A stretch of DNA of 64,000 bases. Origin: Hyphomicrobium_A sp963722495 (lineage in GTDB: Bacteria > Pseudomonadota > Alphaproteobacteria > Rhizobiales > Hyphomicrobiaceae). Both the position numbers and the translations under genes were made by a program. Positions 17,410 to 26,980 of this stretch are shown piece by piece (positions within the stretch are counted from its first letter, which is position 1; every line of letters begins with the position of its first letter). Under the pieces are notes generated by a model, which saw only the letters and a program-made list of their open reading frames with translations, did no database searches and was not told where the DNA came from. Location of the stretch: NCBI GenBank assembly GCA_963722495.1, contig CAVRND010000011.1:1-64000 (forward strand), given 5' to 3'.

Positions 17410-18092
17410 GGTTCTTCGGACACCTGACGGAAAAACCCTGGCTCCCCGCCCAGGGTCGCATCGACGACCTCCACGATGGGGCCGCCTTCTCGCTGACCAG
17501 ACCGGAATTGGCGCTGAGGATCTTCCTCGCCGTGGTCACGGTGTTGTTCGCGCTTCTGACCATCGCGTATGCGGAACGTATGATCGCTGAGAGCTGGCGA
17601 CCGGCACCGCCGTTGCGGCTTTTGTGGCTGAACACTGGGATGCTCATCCTAGCCAGTGCCGCATTCCAATGGGCGAAGATCGCAGTGGACCGCGCGGAGA
17701 GCTCACCTCTGTCGCGACCGCGAGAAATGGAGCGCGCCAAGCGGGGGCTGATTGCTGCCGGCGTGTTCGGCTCCGCATTCCTTGGCGGGCAGATTATCGC
17801 CTGGTGGCAACTCAACTCGATGCCTTCGTTCGACATCACTCACCCGGCCGTCGCGTTCTTCTGTTTGATCACCGGGCTGCACGCGTTGCACATGCTGGGC
17901 GGCTTGGTGGCGTGGGGAGGAACCGCGGTCAAGCTGGGCGATGAGGTTGATCTTAGTCGATTGCGCCAGAGCGTGAGGCTGTGCGCGATCTACTGGCACT
18001 ACTTGCTGGCAGTATGGCTGGTTCTCTTCGCCCTGCTGTTCTCGGGGGATGAAAATCTGGGATTCTTGTTGGCGATTTGCGGGCTCAAATAG
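17406..18092 (+). CDS. Cytochrome c oxidase subunit III-like protein (first copy)
   Basis: 228 residues from a GTG that overlaps the coxA stop by 4 bases. Five to six helices with subunit III features: FDITHPAVAFFCLITGLHAL followed by HMLGG, and a closing YWHYLLAVWLVLFALLF. The N-terminal part is shorter and less typical than in the second copy. Subunit III stabilises the oxidase core and proton uptake. Two different III-like genes in tandem suggest a split of roles seen in some SoxM-type or caa3-like operons. Translation is likely coupled to coxA. Confidence 0.8.
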   Translation: MRFFGHLTEKPWLPAQGRIDDLHDGAAFSLTRPELALRIFLAVVTVLFALLTIAYAERMIAESWRPAPPLRLLWLNTGMLILASAAFQWAKIAVDRAESSPLSRPREMERAKRGLIAAGVFGSAFLGGQIIAWWQLNSMPSFDITHPAVAFFCLITGLHALHMLGGLVAWGGTAVKLGDEVDLSRLRQSVRLCAIYWHYLLAVWLVLFALLFSGDENLGFLLAICGLK

Positions 18093-18106
18093 ATCGGGTG
18101 AAGCTC

Positions 18107-18824
18107 ATGACAGATGTCGCCGTAACCAATACCGGACATTCGTCGCTGCAAGGCGTGCGGGGCATCGCTGCGGATTGGTCGTCTGACCAGCGGGCGTTCA
18201 AGAACGTCCCCTGGGGCAAGGCGATGATGTGGATCTTCCTCCTCAGCGACACATTCGTCTTCAGCATCTTCTTGATCGGCTACATGACGGTGCGAAATTC
18301 GACGACGGTGCCGTGGCCCAATCCGAGCGAGGTCTTTGCGCTGGAGATCGGGGGGCAGCATATTCCGCTCATCCTGATCGCCATCATGACCTTCGTTCTG
18401 ATCAGCTCGAGCGGCACGATGGCCATGGCCGTCAATTGCGGCTACCGACGCTACCGGCGTGCAACCGCGATTTTATTGCTGGTGACTGCGCTGCTCGGCG
18501 CCACGTTCGTCAGCATGCAAGCGTTCGAGTGGACCAAGCTGATCACGGAAGGCGTCCGGCCCTGGGCCAATCCGTGGGGTGCGCCCCAGTTCGGCTCGAC
18601 CTTTTTCATGATCACGGGCTTCCATGGCACCCACGTCACGATCGGCGTGATCTTCCTACTCATCATTGCCCGCAAGGTCTGGCGGGGCGACTACGATCGC
18701 GGAGCGCCGGGCTATCTTCACCAGCAGGAGCGGCAACTACGAGAGCGTCGAAATCATGGGCCTCTATTGGCACTTCGTCGATCTCGTATGGGTCTTCATC
18801 TTCGCACTTTTCTATCTTTGGTAG
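18107..18824 (+). CDS. coxC: Cytochrome c oxidase subunit III (second copy), one frame shift
   Basis: The ATG at 18107 opens a chain with the subunit III helices: WGKAMMWIFLLSDTFVFSIF, FVSMQAFEWTKLI, and FFMITGFHGTHVTIGVIFLL. Near 18725 the frame slips by one base. The other frame finishes with GNYESVEIMGLYWHFVDLVW and FIFALFYLW to the TAG at 18822, exactly the conserved last helix with its His. The total span is 718 bases (239 codons plus one), so a single inserted base explains it. It lies between the first III-like gene and subunit IV. Confidence 0.88.
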
Positions 18825-18833
18825 GAGAGATCT

Positions 18834-19193
18834 ATGGCGCAGGCAGAAGCACACGCCGGCTCGGCAGCCCCCACTGCGGGACATGAAGGGCAGGAACATC
18901 CCATCAAGCTCTATCTCGTGGTGTGGGGATGGCTGTTCGTGCTCAGCACGTTTTCCTATCTCGTCGACTATTTCCACTTCCAGGGCTATCTCAGATGGTC
19001 TCTCATTCTGCTCTTCATGATACTGAAGGCCGGACTGATCGTTGCGATCTTCATGCACATGGCCTGGGAGCGACTGGCGCTGACGTACGCCATTCTACTG
19101 CCGCCGGTTTTGGTGCTCGTGTTCGTGGCGATCATGGTGTTCGAGTCGGACTACGTACTGGCGCTGCGCACCATGGCTTTCGGCGGGTCGTAG
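18834..19193 (+). CDS. Cytochrome c oxidase subunit IV (prokaryotic COX4 type)
   Basis: 119 residues: a His/Ala-rich N-terminus (AEAHAGSAAPTAGHEGQEH), then three helices, including FSYLVDYFHFQGYLRWSLIL and KAGLIVAIFMHMAWERLALT. The KxxLVxxxFMHM-like helix is the mark of bacterial COX4/CyoD subunits. It is a small accessory subunit of the haem-copper oxidase. The start follows TAGGAGAGATCT, so its ribosome site overlaps the stop of the subunit III gene. Confidence 0.85.
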   Translation: MAQAEAHAGSAAPTAGHEGQEHPIKLYLVVWGWLFVLSTFSYLVDYFHFQGYLRWSLILLFMILKAGLIVAIFMHMAWERLALTYAILLPPVLVLVFVAIMVFESDYVLALRTMAFGGS

Positions 19194-19224
19194 TGAAATC
19201 GACGCGGTGATGATCGCGTTGCGC

Positions 19225-19833
19225 CTAGCCGAAGCGCCCATGCGACATGCCCACCATGCAAAAGAGCATGGGGATCGAAAGAAGGGCATTTGCCCGCAAG
19301 AACAGCATTGCTGCTCGTGCCGATGCGGATCTGTCTTCCGCAGTAGCGTCGACGATTCCGAGCGCTCTGTCTTGGTTTGGCCAGACGCCGAACCAGACAT
19401 TGATCCACATGACGATCCCGAGCCACATGCCGATGCCTATCGGCATGCTTCGGCCGTCATCGGTCAGCCCCATCGCAAGGGCATCCCGCAGATAGCCGTT
19501 CGACCATGCCAGGAGCAGACCGGTGACCATTGTCGCCATTGCGCTCCACCGGTACCACCATAGTGCGGCTGGCGCGATTACCTTGCCGATCGCGGGTTTC
19601 TGAAGGTCGGGGATTTTGTCCATGTTCGGAATCTGAACGAAATTGAAATACCAGAGCAGGCCGATCCACATCGTGCCGCTCATCACATGCAGCCAGCGAA
19701 AGCATAGCGTCCACCACGCGCCGTCTAACCCGACCCTCTCGCCGGGCACGAGACGGATGAGAACATGGACTAGAATTGCAAGTGCAAAGCCGGCCGCAAC
19801 TGTGTTGCGCAGACTTGCAAGCATTGCACCCAT
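19225..19833 (-). CDS. PuuD-type (urate hydroxylase N-terminal domain-like) membrane protein
   Basis: The minus-strand ATG at 19833 has an AGGAG site 6 bases upstream and gives 202 residues; an open frame extends farther upstream but without conserved content. Four to five helices with the pattern FRWLHVMSGTMWIGLLWYFN then FVQIPNM, and IGMWLGIVMWINVWFGVWPN near the middle, are typical of the membrane domain fused to or associated with PuuD-type urate oxidases, with haem-binding His residues. Stand-alone versions are common beside cytochrome oxidase genes in alphaproteobacteria. Role unproven; urate use is unlikely here. It converges on the oxidase operon. Confidence 0.75.
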   Translation of the reverse strand: MGAMLASLRNTVAAGFALAILVHVLIRLVPGERVGLDGAWWTLCFRWLHVMSGTMWIGLLWYFNFVQIPNMDKIPDLQKPAIGKVIAPAALWWYRWSAMATMVTGLLLAWSNGYLRDALAMGLTDDGRSMPIGIGMWLGIVMWINVWFGVWPNQDRALGIVDATAEDRSASARAAMLFLRANALLSIPMLFCMVGMSHGRFG

Positions 19834-19880
19834 GTCGATCTCCTCGGTAGCGGAACTCGCGGAAGATCTCGTGCAAAGCG

Positions 19881-20117
19881 TTACGTCGGCGGTGGCAGCA
19901 ACAGCATTATCGCGCCGATCGCGACGAGCAACAGGCCTGGCCAATTGGCTTTCAAACCGAGGAAACGCAGGCCCCGATGGCGCGGCTCAAGCGTGGGGGC
20001 GTCATCGCTGGGATCAATATGAGGATCGCTCATCCTGCCGCGAGAGATGGCGGCGCCGGCCATATACACAATGCCACCGAGAATGAGCAGCGCACCGATC
20101 AAAGGGATTGTCAGCAT
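19881..20117 (-). CDS. Small two-helix membrane protein
   Basis: 78 residues: an N-terminal helix (IPLIGALLILGGIVYMAGAA), a charged middle (SDPHIDPSDDAPTLEPRHRG), and a C-terminal helix (WPGLLLVAIGAIMLLLPPP). No named family recognised. It lies just upstream of the PuuD-like gene on the same strand (47 bases apart), so the two are probably co-transcribed and may both serve the oxidase locus. Confidence 0.6.
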   Translation of the reverse strand: MLTIPLIGALLILGGIVYMAGAAISRGRMSDPHIDPSDDAPTLEPRHRGLRFLGLKANWPGLLLVAIGAIMLLLPPPT

Positions 20118-20209
20118 GGCTTAGCACCTTTAGCTGGGCGAACCGCGCCCGCTTCCGTTTCGTGTATCGCCGACGAATGACGGGCTGGTGCGGCGCGGCG
20201 GGTGGCCAT

Positions 20210-21148
20210 TCAGGGCCCCACTACCTTGCGATAGAGATGCCACGTCGAATGTCCGAGTATCGGTAAGACGATGGCGAGGCCGAGAAAAAAGGGTAGGGCC
20301 CCGAGAATGAGGGCACCCGCAACAAAGAGGCCCCACATCGCCATCGTCGCCGGATTTTCGAGCACGGCCCGAACGGACGTCCGCACGGCTGTCGTGGCAC
20401 TCACATTGCGATCGACGAGCATCGGGAAGGACACCACGCCGGTTACCAGAACGACGAGAGCAAATAGGAAGCCGACGCCGTTGCCGACAACGATCAGCTG
20501 CCGGCCGGCCGGGGTCGTCAGAACCTGTTTGAGAAACTCCTCGAAGGAGGGTGGCACGGCGCCACTGAAAATCTGATCGTAAATGAGTTGGGCCGCACCT
20601 AGCCAGGCGAAGAAGATCGCCATGTACGCCAGACCCAGCCTCGCGATGGCACCAATCGAAGGAGATCGAAGCACGTCTAGAGCGTGCCACGCCGAGGCAT
20701 CGAGACCCTGTTCGCGGCGTCGGCTCAGCTCGTATAGGCCGACGGCTGCCAAGGGTCCGATCAGGGAGAGCCCCGCGAGGATCGGGAAGACCAGGGGCAG
20801 GATATCGTATCCAAACGAGAGCCTGAACAAGATGAGGCCGAGAACGGGATAGATTAAGCAGAGGAAGACCGCGTGGCTGGGAACCGCCTTGAAATCTTCA
20901 ATGCCTTTGGCCAGCGCATCTTTCAGGTCCGCCAATCCGATCGCGCGGATTGTCGGCTCGTCGGGCCTCCATATTGCAGAGGCGGGCCATCGCAAGTCCT
21001 CGCCCGGTTGGTTGTGGATGTCGACACGCGTCAACCGCTCACTGCCGGTTTGCGCTGCGATGTTTTCGAGCGCTTCCGCAGCAGCGCGCTGCCGCTCCTC
21101 CGGCAACTCCTGGATTTTGGCGACGGCTCGTTCGAGGACCCTCATCAT
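20210..21148 (-). CDS. DUF2189 membrane protein with helical N-terminal extension
   Basis: 312 residues from the ATG at 21148; the frame stays open to 21214. The C-terminal 250 residues are DUF2189 (DLKDALAKGIEDFKAVPSHA, GLSLIGPLAAVGLYELSRRR, HSTWHLYRKVV), closely related to the protein at 13775. Ahead of it lies an unusual soluble helix (RVLERAVAKIQELPEERQRA then AAEALENIAAQ) resembling the short antitoxin-like or helix-bundle segments seen upstream of some toxin genes, then a linker. No partner toxin is visible. The two paralogues bracket the oxidase locus, which hints at duplication and a shared role in oxidase biogenesis; that is inference. Confidence 0.8.
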   Translation of the reverse strand: MMRVLERAVAKIQELPEERQRAAAEALENIAAQTGSERLTRVDIHNQPGEDLRWPASAIWRPDEPTIRAIGLADLKDALAKGIEDFKAVPSHAVFLCLIYPVLGLILFRLSFGYDILPLVFPILAGLSLIGPLAAVGLYELSRRREQGLDASAWHALDVLRSPSIGAIARLGLAYMAIFFAWLGAAQLIYDQIFSGAVPPSFEEFLKQVLTTPAGRQLIVVGNGVGFLFALVVLVTGVVSFPMLVDRNVSATTAVRTSVRAVLENPATMAMWGLFVAGALILGALPFFLGLAIVLPILGHSTWHLYRKVVGP

Positions 21149-21404
21149 GACAACGCTCCCGTTTCCGGTCACGCGATGACGCAGCTCGAATTCTAAATGT
21201 CGCTTCCATCCCACACGTCGTTGCGCCGAGTTGGGGCAGCAGGGTCTTCAACTCGGGCCAACGTCTAGAGACGCGCCATCAAGCCGAAAGCGACCCGGAA
21301 AGTATACCAGAAATACATCGAGGCGGCTCGCCTACTGCGCAACTCTCAAGAGGAAATCGAAGTCAACCTTCCCACGCAGGCGTCGAGTGATTCACATATG
21401 TCGT

Positions 21405-21554
21405 TCAGTGGGCGCGCCGATTGTCGATGGTGGCAACGCCGCCGCGCCGCGAAGTGCCGGCTATGGATAGGTTGCCGCCGAGCACAACGCGCCGAGCGAA
21501 CGAGGACGTGGGCGCGAACGGCTCGAAGGTATGCTGCTGAGCCACTGCTGACAT
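21405..21554 (-). CDS. Possible 49-residue protein after the RND permease
   Basis: The minus-strand ATG at 21554 has an AGGGAG site and starts 33 bases after the permease stop. The product begins MSAVAQQHTFEPFAPTSSFA and contains RRVVLGGNLSIAGTSRRGG. No helix or signal peptide stands out. It could be a genuine last gene of the efflux operon or the start of a gene broken by an indel. The rest of 21149-21586 shows no gene. Confidence 0.35.
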   Translation of the reverse strand: MSAVAQQHTFEPFAPTSSFARRVVLGGNLSIAGTSRRGGVATIDNRRAH

Positions 21555-21586
21555 CTGTAGCTCCCTCGCTCGCTTGGGACCACGCT

Positions 21587-24500
21587 CTAGGCCGGTGCAT
21601 TGCCGACGGCATCCGGCGTAGAGATGATCGAATGACCGCGCTCCTCCGGGGCCTTGATGCGGAACCAGGCGACGTAGAGCGCCGGCAGGAACAGGAGCGT
21701 CAGCAGCGTGCCGACGATGATGCCGCCCATCATCGCGATAGGCCATCGGACCCCAGAACACTTCGCGAGCGATCGGGATGAGCGCCAGGCTGGCGGCGGC
21801 CGCCGTCAGCAGGATCGGGCGCATGCGGTGCTCGGTGGCCTCTACCACTGCGTTCCACGGGGCCACGCCTTCGCCCAGCAGGTGCTCGATCTGCACGATG
21901 AGGATCACCGAGTTGCGGATCAGGATGCCGATCAGCGCCAGCACGCCCAAGGATGGCGACGAAGCCCATCGGCGCGCCGCTGGGCAGCAACGCCGCGACC
22001 ACGCCGATCAGGCCCAGCGGCGCCACCGCAACCACCAGGAACAGCCGCTGGAAGCTCTGCAGCTGGATCATCAGGATCGTCGCCATGACGAACAGCATGA
22101 GCGGGACAACGGCGACGATCGGCCCCTGGCGCCTTGCCGCTCTCCTCGACCGGCGCCGCCGATCGCGACGTGGTAGCCCGGCGGGCAGGCGTGGCTCTGA
22201 ATTGCTCCATCGCCGGCTCGAGCTGCCGTGACGACGGTCGCCGGCTGCGTGGCGTCCAGCGATGCCGGCCTTGACCGTGATGGTGGGAATGCGGCTGCGG
22301 CGCCAGACGACCGGCTGCTCGAGCTCGTAGCGGAATGTCGCGACCGCGGCGAGCGGCACGGGTTGGCCGTTCGCCCCGGATAGCTGCAGGTTCTGCAGCG
22401 TCTCGATCGAGCCGCGCTCGGATGCCTGCGCGCGCGGCCGCTGACGTTGATCAGGTAGATGCTGTCGCGGATCTGCGTGATCGTGGTGCCGCCGACGATG
22501 CCGTTCAGCGTGGAAGCGATGTCTTCCGACGTGATCGCCGAGCTGCCGCGCCTTGTCCTGCAAGCACATCGACCTTCACCACGCGTGCCGGCTCGTTCCA
22601 GTCGTATATCACGTCGCCGATGCGCTTATCGGCGCCGACGACCGAGGCGAGGTCCTGCGCCAGCGCTCTGCAGGGTCTGCGATGTCGGGTCCGCTGAGCC
22701 GGTATTGGACCGGGCGTCCGACGGGCGGACCGATATCGAGCAGCTTGACGTAGGCGTCGGTGCCGACGAACTCGCGTCTGCACGTACCCATCGAGCTTCG
22801 TCTTGAGCCGATCGCGCGCCTCCAGATCCTTGGTGACGATGATCGATCTGCCCGAACGATCGGATGCGGCGGCTGCACGTCGAACGACAGCACGAAGCGC
22901 ACGGCGCCCTGGCCGACATAGGAGGACCAGTGCATCGATGTCGGGATCGCCGGTAAGGGCTTCCTTCTCGAAGCGGTCCATCTGCGCCTTGGTCTCGGCG
23001 ATCGAGGCGTTCTGCGGCAGGTTCCAGTCGACGATCAGCTCGGCGCGGTCGGATGAGGGAAAGAACTGCTGCTGCACGAAGCGCATGCCGACGAGCGACG
23101 GCGACGAACGCCGCGACGGTCGCGCGATGGTGATCCAGCGCCAGCGCATGCAGACAGTGCAGCAGGCGGGAGAACAGTGACGAGACCGGCCCCGGCTTGT
23201 CGTGATGCCTTCTTCATGGTCTTCGGGAAGGATCGTGACGCCGAGCAGGGGCGTGAACAGCACCGCGACGATCCATGACACGAGCAGCGAGACCGCGATG
23301 CACGACGAACAGCGTGAAGGTGTATTCGCCGGCGGCGCTGCCGTTGAGGCCGATCGGGATGAAGCCCGCAACCGTGACCAGCGTGCCGGTGAGCATCGGG
23401 AAGGCGGTCGACGTGTAGACGTAGGTCGCAGCCTTCTCGCAGCGGATCGCCGACCTCCAGCCGCGCCACCATCATCTCGACGGCGATCATCGCGTCATCG
23501 ACCAGCAGGCCGAGCGCGATGATCAGCGCGCCGAGCGAGATGCGCTGCAGCGAGATGCCCAGATACTCCATGACGACGAACGTGATGGCGAGCACCAGCG
23601 GGATCGATAGCGCAACGACCAGCCCGGCGCGCATGCCGAGGCTGACGAAGCTGACGACGAGCACGATCGCCACCGCCTCGAACAGCGCGCGCGTGAAGCC
23701 GGAGACGGCCTCCTCGACGATCTGCGGCTGGTCGGAGACGAGATGCACGCCGACGCCGACCGGCAGCTCGTCGATGATGCGGGTCATCTCCGCCTGCAGC
23801 GCTTCGCCGAACTTCAGGAGGTTCGACGTTCGGCTTCATGCCGATGGCAAGGCCGATCGCCGGCTCGCCGTTGAAGCGGAACAGCGAGGTCGGCGGGTCG
23901 GCATAGCCGCGCGTGATGGTGGCGACGTCGCTCAGGCGGAAGAAGCGGTCGTTGACCCGCAGATTGATGGCGTGAAGGCTGTCCTCCGAAGCGAACTGCT
24001 CCGCTGACGCGCAGGCTGATGCGCTCGGGCCCGGCCTCGATCACGCCGGAAGGCGCGATGGCGTTCTGCGCCTGCAGAGCCGCTACGATGGCCTGCTGAT
24101 TGATGCCGAGCGCGGCAATCTTGCGGGTGGAGAACTCGAGATAGATCGACCTCGTCCTGCGGCGCCGACGATGTCGACCTTGCCGACGTTCGGCACCGTC
24201 AGGACTTTGGCGCGCGCCTGCTCGACGTAGTCGCGCAAGCTGGCGCGTGCGTCAGGCCGTCGGCGGTGAACGCATAGATGTTGCCGTAGACGTCGCCGAA
24301 GCGGTCGTTGAAGAACGGGCCGACGACGCCGTTGGGAAACTGCCCCTGGATGTCGTCGATCATGTTGCGGACTGACGGCCAGGTCGGCGCCACGTCGCTC
24401 GGCTTTGGTGGTGTCGCGCAGATTGACGAAGATCGTCGTCTGTGCCAGGCGTCGTGATCGAGCGCGTGAAATCGAGCGATTCCAGCTCCTCGAGCTTCTT

Positions 24501-24716
24501 CTCGATGCGGTCGGTGATCTGCTGGGCGGTCTCCTCGACCGAGGCGCCGGGCCACTGCGCCTGGATGACCATGGTCTTGATCGTGAATGCGGGATCTTCC
24601 TCGCGCCCGAGGTTGAGATACGAGAACAGGCCCGCGATCGAGAAGATCAGCATGAAGTACCAGACGAGCGAGCGGTGAGCGAGCGCCCACTCGGAGAGAT
24701 TGAACGGCTTCTCCAT
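21587..24716 (-). CDS. RND efflux transporter permease (HAE1-type), many frame shifts
   Basis: The minus-strand ATG at 24716 gives MEKPFNLSEWALAHRSLVWY and the first helix, then GREEDPAFTIKTMVIQAQWP and GASVEETAQQITD, the classic AcrB/MexB-type opening. Later fragments in all three frames keep the order: the second-half motif FVSLGMRAGLVVALSIPLVL, GALIIALGLLVDDAMIAVEM, and the tail TLLTLLFLPALYVAWFRIK in frame with the TAG at 21587. The span of 3130 bases fits an RND permease of about 1040 residues. At least eight indels break it. It would form an inner-membrane proton-driven exporter with the two adaptors just upstream. No outer-membrane factor gene is seen. Confidence 0.88.
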
Positions 24717-25810
24717 CAGCGGGTCGCTCCGACGTCGATCCGAACGGCCTCGCCGGAATTCAGGCTGTTGATCCCCGCGGTAATGACCCGTGCGCCGGCT
24801 TGCAGAGAACCGGCGATGACGACGGTGCCATCGGTGCGCGAGACCACCTTAACGGGGGTCTCCAAAACCGTGCCGCTCATCTCATCGACGACGAAGACCA
24901 TGGCGCTGCCGTCGCGCTCGAGAACCGCCGAGGCCGGCAAGCGCACAATCTGAGGGGCGCCCACCCCCGGTTTGATCCTGACGGTGACCGTCGTCCCCAG
25001 GCGGAAGGTCTCGGGTGGATCGGCGAGCGTGATGCGCGTACGTCGCGATCTGGTGGCGCTATCGGCTTCGGGAGATATTTCACGGAGCGTACCAGCGGTG
25101 CGCACCCGCTCATCGAGCTGTAGCGCAACGTCGAAGACCGTATCCGGTGTTATGCTGCCGACGGCCTCCTCGGGGATGTCGATGACCGCCTCGCGGACAT
25201 CGGGCCGTGCCACGGTGACGACTGCCTGTCCGACGCTGACAACTTGGCCGACCTCGGCGCCGATGGCGGTGACGACACCATCGAAGTCGCTGCGCAGCTC
25301 GGTGTAGCCCAGCTGCTCTTCGGCCTTGGTCAGATTGGACCGCGACCGCGTCACCTCGGCTTCGGCCGCGATGCGTGTCTGCTCGGCAGCCTCGAGTGTC
25401 GCCTGCGGTGTCACGTTGCGATCACGCAGCGTCCGTTGGCGGCCCTCGATGGCGGTGGTGTTGGCGAGCGTGGCTTCGGCGTTGGTGAAAGCGGCGCGCT
25501 GGCTGCGCACGGCCAGCTGCAGTGCCGTCGGGTCGAGGGCGGCAACGCGCTGGCCTTTGTGGATGATGTCGCCGATTTCCACATCGCGGGCGGTGATGCG
25601 GCCAAACACGCGAAAGCTTAGCTCGGCGCGAAAGCGCGGTTGGATCGTACCGGTGAGCGCGAGATTGTCGACCGTTCCGCCGGCGACCACGCTGCTGAGC
25701 ACCGGTCGGCGCGGCGGGGCGGGATTGTCCTTTGCCTCGTCGCATCCTGCCACCGCGAGCAACGCGATAGGCATCAAAAGGTGAGGACGAGAGAGCAGCT
25801 TGAAATTCAT
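24716..25810 (-). CDS. RND periplasmic adaptor (membrane fusion) lipoprotein, second of two
   Basis: 364 residues, with a lipoprotein signal (MPIALLAVAGC, Cys at about residue 23). The adaptor layout is complete: barrel-sandwich start (RAELSFRVFGRITARDVEIG), helical hairpin (AAEQTRIAAEAEVTRSRSNL), lipoyl return (LGYTELRSDFDGVVTAIGAE) and beta-barrel (GTTVTVRIKPGVGAPQIVRL). It bridges the permease to an outer-membrane channel. The stop shares one base with the permease start (TGATG) and its start overlaps the first adaptor stop by 4 bases. Two different adaptors in one operon suggest a mixed adaptor ring. Confidence 0.9.
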   Translation of the reverse strand: MNFKLLSRPHLLMPIALLAVAGCDEAKDNPAPPRRPVLSSVVAGGTVDNLALTGTIQPRFRAELSFRVFGRITARDVEIGDIIHKGQRVAALDPTALQLAVRSQRAAFTNAEATLANTTAIEGRQRTLRDRNVTPQATLEAAEQTRIAAEAEVTRSRSNLTKAEEQLGYTELRSDFDGVVTAIGAEVGQVVSVGQAVVTVARPDVREAVIDIPEEAVGSITPDTVFDVALQLDERVRTAGTLREISPEADSATRSRRTRITLADPPETFRLGTTVTVRIKPGVGAPQIVRLPASAVLERDGSAMVFVVDEMSGTVLETPVKVVSRTDGTVVIAGSLQAGARVITAGINSLNSGEAVRIDVGATR

Positions 25811-26904
25811 GGGGCGTTATCCGTGGCCAGAGCAACGACTTGCTTGGGGCGAAGCATTTTGGCACCGGCGATGACGACGATGTCACCGGGCTCCAGGCCG
25901 CCGTCGATGACGACCTTCTGCGTTTCGTAGGATGCAACCGATACGGACTTGAGAGACACTTCCTTAGTCGTGCCATCGACGACCCAAACGCCAGGCCCTC
26001 CAGGAAGGCTGGTGAGGACGCTCGCGGGGAGCACCACGACTTGCTGGGGAGCCAGCGTGGCGCACCCGGAGACTATGGAGCCGAGCGTGAATTCGGGTGG
26101 CGGGTTCTTGATCGACACCTTGACGCGCACAGTGCCCGACGAGGTATCGGCAGTCGGAGAGATTTCGCGCACCACGCCGCGTGCAGTCGCTTTGTGCTGG
26201 GACACCAGGGTGAGCGTGATCGTGTCCGAAGCCATCTTCCGCAGGAAGGCAGCTTCGAAGACATGGAAGACAGCGTCTCTGGCGCCGTCCTCGGCCAGCG
26301 TGAACATGGTCTGCGGCGCTTGCGCGACCTGTCCGGCCTCGGCATTGCGTGCGGTGATGATGCCGGCGGCATCGGAGCGAAGCTCGGTGTAGGAGAGTGC
26401 ATCGCGGGCAGTGGAGAGCTGCGCCTTTGCGACCTCGAGCGATCCTTCGGCGGTGCGCGCGGCCTCTTCCGCCTGATCGTAATCCTTCTGCGTCGTGAAG
26501 CCGTCTTTGATGAGCGACTTCTGACGCTCGAACGCGGCCGCAGTCTGGCGCACGCGGGCGTCCGCGGAGCGTACCTGCGCCTCGGCGGATACGACATCGG
26601 CGCGTTGCTCAGTAGGGTCGATGCGTGCGAGGACCTGATCGGGCGTGATGTGGTCTCCGACCTCGACACTGCGCTCGATAATGCGGCCCGACACACGGAA
26701 GGATAGGTTGGTCTGCACGCGCGCCTTGACCTCGCCGGTGAGGCAGGTAGTGGGTGCATAGTTGACGCGAGAAACGACTTCGGCTCGGACGAGCTGTGCC
26801 GGTTTGGGCGGCGCGATCCGCGCATCTCCGCAGCCGCCGGAAGCCAGCGCCAGAGTGAAGATTGGTAGTGATAACAGTGACCTACGACTTGCAAGTACGT
26901 GCAT
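25807..26904 (-). CDS. RND periplasmic adaptor lipoprotein, first of two
   Basis: 365 residues from the ATG at 26904 (the frame is open eight codons farther). Lipobox LALASGGC; then VQTNLSFRVSGRIIERSVEV, the coiled hairpin (AFERQKSLIKDGFTTQKDYD), and the lipoyl half (ALSYTELRSDAAGIITARNA). The beta-barrel and membrane-proximal parts follow (ARGVVREISPTADTSSGTVR). First gene of the efflux operon, divergent from the TetR regulator and presumably controlled by the inverted repeat at 26943-26978. Only about 35% similar by eye to the second adaptor, so an old duplication. Confidence 0.9.
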   Translation of the reverse strand: MHVLASRRSLLSLPIFTLALASGGCGDARIAPPKPAQLVRAEVVSRVNYAPTTCLTGEVKARVQTNLSFRVSGRIIERSVEVGDHITPDQVLARIDPTEQRADVVSAEAQVRSADARVRQTAAAFERQKSLIKDGFTTQKDYDQAEEAARTAEGSLEVAKAQLSTARDALSYTELRSDAAGIITARNAEAGQVAQAPQTMFTLAEDGARDAVFHVFEAAFLRKMASDTITLTLVSQHKATARGVVREISPTADTSSGTVRVKVSIKNPPPEFTLGSIVSGCATLAPQQVVVLPASVLTSLPGGPGVWVVDGTTKEVSLKSVSVASYETQKVVIDGGLEPGDIVVIAGAKMLRPKQVVALATDNAP

Positions 26905-26942
26905 GGGTCCCCCGCGACCGCGGCCCAACTGCCTTCAAGCAT

Positions 26943-26978
26943 GGCTACTATTGACTGACTGGTAAGTCAATAGTAGCC
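26943..26978. promoter_or_regulatory. TetR-type operator: perfect 14-bp inverted repeat
   Basis: GGCTACTATTGACT (26943-26956) and AGTCAATAGTAGCC (26965-26978) are exact reverse complements around an 8-base spacer GACTGGTA. It lies between the divergent efflux operon and tetR, two bases before the first possible tetR start. TTGACT/AGTCAA half-sites are common for regulators of RND operons. Binding here would repress both directions. Confidence 0.8.
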
Positions 26979-26980
26979 TG

